6,555 nt of DNA from an uncultured Dyadobacter sp. (GTDB taxonomy: Bacteria > Bacteroidota > Bacteroidia > Cytophagales > Spirosomataceae). Numbering within the stretch: the stretch's first letter is position 1; every line of letters starts with the position of its first letter. The stretch covers positions 1 to 6,555 of the forward strand of contig CAMLNK010000236.1 of the NCBI GenBank assembly GCA_946481035.1, read 5' to 3'. The notes under the pieces were generated by a model. The model was not told the DNA's origin and did not search any database. It was given only the letters and a program-made list of their open reading frames with translations. Of this stretch, positions 1 through 5,680 are shown piece after piece. Made by a program: the position numbers and the translations under genes.

Positions 1-2111
1 GCCATCGCATAGCCCAGGTGCGGATTGCCGTTCAGAGAATAAGTCAGGTTGGTCGAATACACGTCGTTGGTAGCATTTCCCACCTGTGCCCAGGAAGCGC
101 GCACCTTACCGTAGGAGAGCCACGAAGGCAGGCCCTTGAAAGCGTCGGAGAACACGAAGCTGGTACCAATAGAAGGATAAAGGATACCGTTGCTTTCAGG
201 GTTCAAAACCGAGAACCAGTCGTTGCGGGCTGTTGCATTCAGATAGAGGAACCCGTCATAAGAAATCTCCGCTGACCCCAGCAAGGAGTTGATTCCTTTC
301 TCTTTGAAATCGTAATCCCAGGATTTTCCCTTGACGTTGTTGATAGCAGGAAAGAACTGAACGTTGAAACCATTTCCATAGGCGTTTACGTAGTCGTATT
401 TCCATCTCATGCGGTTACCGCCACCGAACACGTTAACGCCGATCTTGCCGAAGTCTTTATTCACTCCGATCATGTACTCCGCATTAAGCTCCTGGACATT
501 CCAGGTTCCCATGCTCCGTGCGCCCCCGCGCTGGTAACCCGTTCCCTCCGGCGTAAGTCCTTCGGCGCGGCGCTGGTATTTGTCGAGCCCGACACGTCCG
601 GAAATATAGAGCCAGTCGGTAATCTGGTATTTCAAGGAACCGGAGGTGATGAACCGGTTTTTCTTGTCGGTTTTGATAAACTGGTAGGTTACCCAATATG
701 GGTTCTGGCCCCAGTTGTTGCTGGCTTGCTGAAATTCTTCACCCACTTGCTTGCCGAAAATACTCAGGCTGTTGGCATCGGTTCCGGCCGGGATGGCACC
801 CGGCTTGTTGGGATCACCATAATAATCGAGCACATTATAGCTGCCGGGTGTACGCCATAACGACTGGATCGCATTGCCTGGTGAATCGGACACATTCGGG
901 CGGTTTTTAGCTTTTTCTTCCGAGTAAAGCATTTTTGCATCCAATGTTAGCCGCTTCCCGAATTTGGCATTGGTCGACAGTGAAATGTTGATCCTGTCGT
1001 AGCCCGAATTAGGGATGATGGTGGTGCTGTTCAGGTTGGTCACCGACGCCCGGAAGTTCTGCGTTTCGTTTCCGCCCGATAATGCGATGTTGTTGGTAAA
1101 CGCGTGCCCTGTTTTATAGAAACGGGAGAAATTGTCGCCCTGATAAGCATATGGCCGCATTTTGCCATCGAAGCCTATGTATTGGCTGTTATCATATTTA
1201 GGGCCCCAGGAATCATCGCCCCATTCATATGCTTGTGTCTGCGTGGTCGGTTTCGAGGCGACGCCGTTCACGTATGAGCCGCTACCGTACGAATGTTGCA
1301 GGTCCGACAAATCGTTGAATTTTTCAAAAACATAGTTCGAGCCGAATTCGACGCCGATGCCTTTTCTCTTGGTACCTCGCTTGGTGGTTACGTTGATAAC
1401 CCCGTTCGCCGCACGGGAACCGTAAAGTGCCGCGGCATTCGCTCCTTTCAACACCGTTACCGACTCGATATCATCCGGGTTGATACTCGAAAGCCCGTCG
1501 CCTTCATCGGAACCGCCCCAGAGGCCAGCCTGGCCGAAGTTGTTGTTATCCATCGGGATACCATCGATTACGTATAACGGCTGGTTGGGGCCCTGGAGTG
1601 ATTTGTTACCGCGGATGATCACGCGGGAGGAACCTGCGGGTCCGGAAGCGATTTTGCTTACGTTAACCCCCGCCACACGCCCGGCGAGCGCGTTTCCCAG
1701 GTTGGCTTCACGGGCGGCGGTCATGTTTGCGCCGCCTACTTCGGTAATGGAATAGGCAAGTGATCTTTTTTCGCGGCTGATACCCAATGCGGTTACCACC
1801 ACTTCGTTCAGTGCGGTGGCCTCGGCAGTCAGTGAAAGGTTCAGGATGGTTGCATTGGCTACGACATCTTTTGTGACATAACCAATATAGCTGAATGTCA
1901 GGGTTTTCCCCTTGTCAACACTAATACTATATTCACCTTTGTCATTGGTGGTGGTACCTCTCGTGGTACCTTTCACCACTACATTCACACCGGCAATTTC
2001 ACCGCCGGTGGCGTCGCTAACTTTACCGGATACCGTCATTTCCTGCGCGAACCCCCTGAGGGAGAGCACAGTGAACAGTATCAGCATTTTAACTAATAGA
2101 ATTTTTTTCAT
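1..2111 (-). CDS. SusC/RagA-family TonB-linked outer membrane receptor, C-terminus cut off by window edge
   Basis: This is the N-terminal 703 complete codons of a SusC-like outer-membrane transporter; the frame is open to base 1, and family members of about 1000 residues imply that roughly 300 residues of barrel are missing. Visible order: a signal peptide at about 1-22 (MKKILL start, hydrophobic core, cut near RGFAQ); a CarboxypepD_reg-like beta domain at about 25-95 (VSGKVSDATG, then TNDKGEYSI and SYIGYVT); a TonB-box-like segment LNEVVVTALG at about 101-110; a plug domain at about 115-245 with the family signatures PLYVIDGIP (178-186) and VLKGANAAALYGSRAANGVI (220-239); then aromatic-rich beta-barrel sequence. 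The start is fixed by the signal peptide and a weak GGAAG just upstream. Such receptors import oligosaccharides with a SusD lipoprotein, normally encoded next downstream, which here would be outside the window. It has its own predicted promoter 300 bases after the GH130 gene. The substrate is not readable from this part; a mannan-type glycan is inferred only from the neighbours. Confidence 0.95.
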   Translation of the reverse strand, partial: MKKILLVKMLILFTVLSLRGFAQEMTVSGKVSDATGGEIAGVNVVVKGTTRGTTTNDKGEYSISVDKGKTLTFSYIGYVTKDVVANATILNLSLTAEATALNEVVVTALGISREKRSLAYSITEVGGANMTAAREANLGNALAGRVAGVNVSKIASGPAGSSRVIIRGNKSLQGPNQPLYVIDGIPMDNNNFGQAGLWGGSDEGDGLSSINPDDIESVTVLKGANAAALYGSRAANGVINVTTKRGTKRKGIGVEFGSNYVFEKFNDLSDLQHSYGSGSYVNGVASKPTTQTQAYEWGDDSWGPKYDNSQYIGFDGKMRPYAYQGDNFSRFYKTGHAFTNNIALSGGNETQNFRASVTNLNSTTIIPNSGYDRINISLSTNAKFGKRLTLDAKMLYSEEKAKNRPNVSDSPGNAIQSLWRTPGSYNVLDYYGDPNKPGAIPAGTDANSLSIFGKQVGEEFQQASNNWGQNPYWVTYQFIKTDKKNRFITSGSLKYQITDWLYISGRVGLDKYQRRAEGLTPEGTGYQRGGARSMGTWNVQELNAEYMIGVNKDFGKIGVNVFGGGNRMRWKYDYVNAYGNGFNVQFFPAINNVKGKSWDYDFKEKGINSLLGSAEISYDGFLYLNATARNDWFSVLNPESNGILYPSIGTSFVFSDAFKGLPSWLSYGKVRASWAQVGNATNDVYSTNLTYSLNGNPHLGYAM

Positions 2112-2173
2112 ACGCTTCCGTACATCGATAGGTTAAAGTGGTTGTTTATATAGAAGAATTAGGGCTAAAAATT

Positions 2174-2198
2174 GAGTCAAATATACCGCGGTTGACTC
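2174..2198. promoter_or_regulatory. Inverted repeat overlapping the susC-type -7 element, operator candidate
   Basis: The arms GAGTCAA (2174-2180) and TTGACTC (2192-2198) are perfect 7-base inverted copies around an 11-base spacer. The left arm is also part of a 9-base palindrome, TTGAGTCAA (2172-2180), and the spacer contributes to an 8-base palindrome, ACCGCGGT (2185-2192). The predicted -7 element at 2178-2185 sits inside this structure, so a bound protein would compete with or contact RNA polymerase. The binding protein is unknown; the AraC protein at the other end of the window is one possibility. Confidence 0.4.
2178..2185 (-). promoter_or_regulatory. Candidate -7 element for the susC-like gene (TATATTTG)
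   Basis: On the minus strand these bases read TATATTTG, a full match to the Bacteroidota -7 consensus TAnnTTTG. Transcription would start near 2171 and give a leader of about 60 bases before the start codon at 2111. No clear TTTG is seen at the -33 spacing, so this may be a weak promoter that depends on an activator. The match is short and could be by chance in AT-rich DNA. Confidence 0.5.
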
Positions 2199-2247
2199 CA
2201 TATGTATATAGTGCTTTTTTATCTGAAAATAACACATTTTTAACACC

Positions 2248-2285
2248 ATTTTAATGATTATATTAAAACTATTTTGTATTAAAAT
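2248..2285. repeat. AT-only inverted repeats upstream of the receptor promoter
   Basis: ATTTTAAT (2248-2255) can pair with ATTAAAA (2262-2268; 7 bases, 6-base loop) or with ATTAAAAT (2278-2285; 8 bases). There are no GC pairs, so an RNA hairpin would be weak. The patch lies about 65-100 bases upstream of the predicted -7 element, where AT-rich DNA commonly acts as bent DNA or an upstream contact. It could equally be simple low-complexity sequence. Confidence 0.3.
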
Positions 2286-2372
2286 TGAATTATTTCTATG
2301 TGTAATGGCCGGTTCCAGGGGTGTATTAATGGTGCGGGTGCTGCTGAAAATTAACCGGAACTACCAGGGGCA

Positions 2373-2409
2373 TAGCGTTCGCTAGGCTATATACGTCAAC
2401 GCGAGCGTT
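2373..2409 (-). terminator. Two tandem short palindromes just after the phosphorylase stop, possible 3' end structure
   Basis: AACGCGAGCGTT (2398-2409) begins two bases past the phosphorylase stop, and TAGCGTTCGCTA (2373-2384) follows with centres 25 bases apart. Each has 5-base arms around a 2-base centre (in RNA, 4-base stems with 4-base loops), and both contain AGCGTT. No U-tract follows either one in the minus-strand transcript, so a classical intrinsic terminator is not supported; they may instead protect or process the 3' end of the permease-phosphorylase mRNA, or be chance. Confidence 0.25.
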
Positions 2410-2411
2410 AT

Positions 2412-3623
2412 TTAAGATCTGGGAAGTATCGCTGTTTCCATATGCCCCGCAGAGAAAAGCGGAAGGTTGCGATCGATGAGGGAATGAAGGATATTCCGGG
2501 AGGCGACGGAGGTAAAGCCATCGGCCGGTGTGTGGACCACATAATCGAGAAGCCGCTCTACCGACGTGGTGGCGATGTGCAGCCGCGTATCCGAAGAGCC
2601 GTAATAGATGAAAACCGTGCCGTCGTCGTCGGCTATCCATCCATTGGAGAACACGACATTAGAGACGTCGCCCGTTCGTTCGATGCCGTCGGGAGCGAGA
2701 AAATAGCCGGCGGGCTTGAAAATGACCTTCGCAGGATCGGTGAGGTCGGTCAAGAAAAGGTAAAGAACGTAACGCAAGCCCGCCGCGGTATGCCTGACGC
2801 CATGCGCAAGATGGAGCCAGCCAAGCGGGGTTTTGATAGGAGCGGGGCCCTGGCCGTTTTTCGATTCATAAACCGTGTGATATTTCTTCGCGTCAATGAT
2901 CCTTTCATGCATTATCTGGGCATTTTCGATGCAGGGGGCTAGTCCAAGAGCAATGCCGCCGCCCCGTCCTGCCTCGATGAACGAATCCTGCGGGCGGGTG
3001 TAAAATGCATATTGTCCATTGATGAACTCGGGATGCAGAACCACATTTCGTTGCTGGGCCGAGGGGGTTTTCAGGTCGGGCAGCCGCTCCCACGTGCGCA
3101 GGTTGTGCGTGCGTGCAATCCCGCATTGCGCCACCGCCTGCGACTCGTTGCCCGGTGCGGCGGCGGGGTCCTTCCGTTCGGTACAAAATAGCCCGTAAAT
3201 CCAGCCATCTTCATGCGCGGTTAGCCGCATATCGTAAATATTGACGTCGGGTTCCGCAGTTTCGGGCATATTAAGAGGATATTTCCAGAATTCGAATCCA
3301 TCGGTGCCGGTGGCGCTTTCGGCCACCGCGAAAAACGATTTCCTGTCGTAGCCCTCAACCCGCACTACCAGCAGGTATTTGTCATTGAGCTTGATCGCAC
3401 CCGCATTGAAAACCGCATTGATCCCGAACCGCTTCATAAAGAAAGGGTTACTGGCCGGATCGAGGTCGTATTCCCAGAAAAGCGGCACGTGCGCGGCCGT
3501 GAGTACGGGGAATTTGTAACGCTCGCAGTACCCGTCGCCTGAATCCAGCTTCTCGTTGGGTGTTCCCGTCAATTGCTCCTTTTCACTTTTGATGCGTTGA
3601 AAACGCTCTTCGAAGATAGTCAT
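2412..3623 (-). CDS. GH130 4-O-beta-D-mannosyl-D-glucose phosphorylase (cytoplasmic)
   Basis: This 403-residue protein has no signal peptide and reads as a GH130 subfamily 1 five-bladed beta-propeller enzyme. The family reaction is reversible phosphorolysis of Man-beta-1,4-Glc to mannose 1-phosphate and glucose (EC 2.4.1.281), the last step of beta-mannan breakdown after mannobiose is epimerised. Conserved blocks seen: YKFPVLTAAHVPLFW (36-50), NAGAIK (73-78), VVRVEGYDRKSFF (86-98), YDMRLTAHEDGW (130-141), VVLHPEF (194-200), YTRPQD (208-213), GWLHLAHG (268-275) and SNGWIADDDGT (326-336). Asp131 falls where the catalytic acid of the Bacteroides fragilis enzyme lies, and Arg94 and Arg150 match its phosphate-binding arginines; this comparison is from memory. 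The C-terminus seems about a dozen residues longer than that homologue. It begins 30 bases after the permease stop, which suggests one operon. There is no strong ribosome site, as is usual in this phylum. Mannosyl-GlcNAc or mannooligosaccharide phosphorylase are less likely alternatives. Confidence 0.93.
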   Translation of the reverse strand: MTIFEERFQRIKSEKEQLTGTPNEKLDSGDGYCERYKFPVLTAAHVPLFWEYDLDPASNPFFMKRFGINAVFNAGAIKLNDKYLLVVRVEGYDRKSFFAVAESATGTDGFEFWKYPLNMPETAEPDVNIYDMRLTAHEDGWIYGLFCTERKDPAAAPGNESQAVAQCGIARTHNLRTWERLPDLKTPSAQQRNVVLHPEFINGQYAFYTRPQDSFIEAGRGGGIALGLAPCIENAQIMHERIIDAKKYHTVYESKNGQGPAPIKTPLGWLHLAHGVRHTAAGLRYVLYLFLTDLTDPAKVIFKPAGYFLAPDGIERTGDVSNVVFSNGWIADDDGTVFIYYGSSDTRLHIATTSVERLLDYVVHTPADGFTSVASRNILHSLIDRNLPLFSAGHMETAILPRS

Positions 3624-3653
3624 GTGTGATTTTGTCGGGGATTGTTTCGAAAC

Positions 3654-5483
3654 TCACTGGTTCGGAAGGTTTCTGTACCAGGTTTTCCAGAGTACGGCTG
3701 ATGAAATCAGAAAAACGGCGGTGGCGATGAGGGTTTCTGTGGGCATTTTAAGAATCCCAAAAACAGGTATGACTGTTATAGCGGTCTGTGCGATGATTCC
3801 CGTGGCTACATTAAAAAGGTCTCTTGCAAAGTCCCTGTTTGGTAAAAACGAAGCGTCGGTTTTGCAAACTTCTTCCCGGACGGGGCCCCAGAATCCCCAC
3901 GGGTTTACCGTGCGGTAAAATGTTTTGAGAACCTCCATATCGGTAGGCCTGGTAGCCAGCGACCCGCCGACTGCCCCAATTATCGAAATGCATAGAATGA
4001 GGGGGAAATAATAGAGCGGCAATGTGTGCTCAAAAACATGCGGACAAACCAGTGCGCACAGGATACCCGCCAGCATTCCCCAGAAAAACCCGGTGCTGTT
4101 GAATCGCCACCAGTACCATTTGAGCACATTGGAGGCAATATACCCGCCATACAGGGCCGATACGATCCATTGAAGTATGCTGTTGACATCCTTTGCCAGT
4201 ACGCCAAGCAGAATGCTGATGCAGACGATCACGATCCCGGAGAGGTAGCTTACCCTGCTGATTTGCCTGTTGCCGGCCCGGGGATTGACCGAGCGGAGGT
4301 AAATATCATTCACAAAATAGGCTTGCGCGGCATTGAATGTGCCTGCAAATGTGCCCATGAATGCGCCCATGAGGCCAATCAGCACGAGCCCCAGCAAACC
4401 CGAAGGAATGTAGGTATTGAGTACGGCGGGAAGCACTTTCTCAAAATCCGTATTGACGGCGGTGGAAATACCCGGTTGCCGGAAATAAAGCAGCGCGAAG
4501 ACGGCAATGCCTGAGATAAAAAGATACCGTGTGGGCAATAACACCACATTCACGATCATGCTCATCAGTGCGGCTTCTCTCGGGGAGCGTGTCGAAAGGA
4601 TTTTTTGCATGTCGTAATTGGGTGCAGGGCCGGCGAGGCTTGCCAGAATGCCTTTGGCGGCCATTAATGCGAAAAAATAGCCGAAAGGTGTAAAGCTGTC
4701 GTTTTGCAGTTTTTGGGCGGCGGCGGGTATGATATTTGACCAATCTAGGCCTAGTTCTTTCCCGAAAAACAGGTCGGTCCAGCCGGCAGGTACGGGCAAG
4801 CTTCCCACACCGGGCAGTGCCGTGTAAGCCATGGCGGCTACCGAAATACACACGATTACCATAATCAGGTAATGCAGCATATCGGCCCAAACGATACTTT
4901 TCATGCCGCCAAGCAGCGCGTAAATAGCGGTAAAAACCGTAAACAGAATCCCGTAGAAGTGCGCGGTGTAGGCGGGCGGTAAATCGAATGGGAGGTATGC
5001 CCGGACGACTTCCCAGGGTATGAAGATTTCGATGAATTTGCCGAGCCCGATGAAACCGTAGGCCATGAAGCTGAGGCAGCTCAGCAATGCGAAAACGATG
5101 ATGATCTTGTGCGAAAGCCCGGCGCCGTAACGGTCTCCGAAACGGAACAGCATCCATTCCGCACCGGTAGCCGCATTGGAGCGCCTTAGCCACATCGAGA
5201 CGTAGACCATCATGAATATCTGGTTAAATACCGGCCACAACCACGGCAGCCAAATGCTTTTTACACCGTACACTACCATAATAGCGACCATCCAGGCAGT
5301 GCCGGAGAGGTCGAACATGCCCGACGCGTTGGAAATGCCGAGCATCCAGAACGGTATGGATTTCCCGCCGAACAGGTAGTCGTTTTTGCTTTTCGCTGCC
5401 TGCCGTTTCAGGTAAATGCCGATCACCATGACCGTTACCAGGTAGAGTAATATGACGAGGAAGTCGATCGCCTTGATTTTCAT
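3654..5483 (-). CDS. Sodium:solute symporter (SSS) family permease, probable beta-mannoside or sugar importer
   Basis: This 609-residue inner-membrane protein has about 14-15 hydrophobic segments (roughly 5-25, 45-73, 80-98, 127-150, 172-192, 203-223, 267-286, 308-334, 361-388, 413-430, 436-457, 466-481, 488-510, 555-577, 583-600). SSS hallmarks are the N-terminal KNDYLFGGKSIPFW block after helix 1, LLGGMKSIVWADMLH (190-204, matching the GG..V..TD..Q motif of sugar/Na+ symporters) and the NAAQAYFVNDIY block (384-395). A hydrophilic linker at about 511-554 with FYRTVNPWGFWGP precedes the last two helices; I recall similar extensions in other Bacteroidota members. The start follows a good -7 match and the protein begins properly at helix 1. 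Its position directly upstream of the GH130 gene argues that it imports the disaccharide that enzyme splits, as a permease does in the Bacteroides fragilis mannan cluster. Substrate and coupling ion are inferred, not shown. Confidence 0.9.
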   Translation of the reverse strand: MKIKAIDFLVILLYLVTVMVIGIYLKRQAAKSKNDYLFGGKSIPFWMLGISNASGMFDLSGTAWMVAIMVVYGVKSIWLPWLWPVFNQIFMMVYVSMWLRRSNAATGAEWMLFRFGDRYGAGLSHKIIIVFALLSCLSFMAYGFIGLGKFIEIFIPWEVVRAYLPFDLPPAYTAHFYGILFTVFTAIYALLGGMKSIVWADMLHYLIMVIVCISVAAMAYTALPGVGSLPVPAGWTDLFFGKELGLDWSNIIPAAAQKLQNDSFTPFGYFFALMAAKGILASLAGPAPNYDMQKILSTRSPREAALMSMIVNVVLLPTRYLFISGIAVFALLYFRQPGISTAVNTDFEKVLPAVLNTYIPSGLLGLVLIGLMGAFMGTFAGTFNAAQAYFVNDIYLRSVNPRAGNRQISRVSYLSGIVIVCISILLGVLAKDVNSILQWIVSALYGGYIASNVLKWYWWRFNSTGFFWGMLAGILCALVCPHVFEHTLPLYYFPLILCISIIGAVGGSLATRPTDMEVLKTFYRTVNPWGFWGPVREEVCKTDASFLPNRDFARDLFNVATGIIAQTAITVIPVFGILKMPTETLIATAVFLISSAVLWKTWYRNLPNQ

Positions 5484-5515
5484 CGGTGCGCGTGCAAATC
5501 GATCCTCGTATGGTA

Positions 5516-5523
5516 CAAACTTA
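5516..5523 (-). promoter_or_regulatory. Candidate -7 element for the permease-phosphorylase operon (TAAGTTTG)
   Basis: The minus strand reads TAAGTTTG, a full match to TAnnTTTG. The predicted start site, near 5509, leaves a leader of about 25 bases before the permease start codon at 5483. There is no TTTG at the -33 spacing, consistent with a promoter needing an activator. A GAGG lies about 20 bases before the start codon, too far to be a normal ribosome site. Confidence 0.5.
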
Positions 5524-5564
5524 TCGACAAAACTGCGGCAGGATATAATACTTTTTTATCCATG

Positions 5565-5575
5565 ATTAGACTAAT
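5565..5575. promoter_or_regulatory. Palindrome ATTAG-A-CTAAT upstream of the permease promoter
   Basis: This is a perfect 11-base odd palindrome. Its centre lies about 60 bases upstream of the predicted permease transcription start, a position typical for an activator site. The bases TTAGACTAA run straight into TACC, a layout that resembles TTGAGTCAA with nearby TACC at the receptor promoter (2172-2187). Confidence 0.35.
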
Positions 5576-5674
5576 ACCAACAGTTTGTAGGATTCTAGGG
5601 AGGGTTACGCGTGGCATTATTGATATTTAATCTTTAAATTGTTACCTCAATATAACATAACTAACCGATACCAA
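5574..5674 (+). repeat. Direct repeat ATACCAA at 5574-5580 and 5668-5674
   Basis: The 7-base sequence ATACCAA occurs twice, 94 bases apart start to start, once next to the palindrome at 5565-5575 and once directly before the AraC start codon. AraC-family proteins often bind direct repeats, so autoregulation is conceivable, but 7 bases is short and chance is a real alternative. Confidence 0.2.
5625..5639. promoter_or_regulatory. Palindrome ATTTAA-TCT-TTAAAT before the AraC gene
   Basis: This perfect inverted repeat has 6-base arms around TCT and ends 41 bases before the AraC start codon, in the stretch where that gene's promoter or leader should be. It is AT-only in its arms, so chance is likely enough to keep confidence low. 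Confidence 0.25.
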
Positions 5675-5680
5675 TCGCCT

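Larger units (their letters stand above)
2112..2411. other. Non-coding gap between the receptor and phosphorylase genes
   Basis: No credible gene lies in these 300 bases. The half next to the receptor gene (about 2112-2300) is markedly AT-rich and holds a candidate promoter, an inverted repeat and AT-only repeats; the half next to the phosphorylase stop (about 2301-2411) is more GC-rich and holds two short palindromes. An open frame that continues past the phosphorylase stop on the minus strand in another frame has composition unlike a protein and is taken as a shadow. The gap probably separates two transcription units reading the same way. Confidence 0.7.
5484..5680. promoter_or_regulatory. 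Divergent promoter region between permease and AraC regulator
   Basis: These 197 bases separate two genes that read outward. They hold a consensus-like -7 element for the permease, at least two perfect odd-length palindromes and a repeated ATACCAA. No TAnnTTTG match was found for the regulator on the plus strand, so its promoter remains unplaced. The arrangement is the usual one for a local activator that controls its neighbour and perhaps itself. Confidence 0.7.

Noticed and set aside
2108..2125. Five-codon upstream frame (MYGSV) whose stop overlaps the receptor start codon as ATGA
   Set aside because: It is visible in the sequence, but such tiny frames are common by chance and no ribosome site or conservation supports it.
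2315..2370. CCAGGGG repeated at 2315-2321 and 2364-2370, with nearby CCGG-containing inverted bits
   Set aside because: Only 7 bases are identical and no symmetric or regularly spaced structure emerges, so chance is sufficient.
2326..2640. Minus-strand frame running past the phosphorylase stop into the gap, considered as a frameshifted extension of the enzyme
   Set aside because: The GH130 frame already reaches or exceeds the usual family length, and the overhanging residues show no homology that I recognise.
2442..2942. Open frame (166 codons) on the plus strand opposite the phosphorylase
   Set aside because: It is opposite a conserved GH130 gene and its sequence shows no recognisable fold or motif.
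4026..4514. Open frame (162 codons) on the plus strand opposite the permease
   Set aside because: It mirrors membrane-helix codons of the real gene and gives a polar sequence without motifs.
4441..5193. Open frame (250 codons) on the same strand as the permease, in another frame
   Set aside because: The translation is rich in Arg, His and Pro with no domain pattern, and it lies wholly inside the well-supported permease gene.
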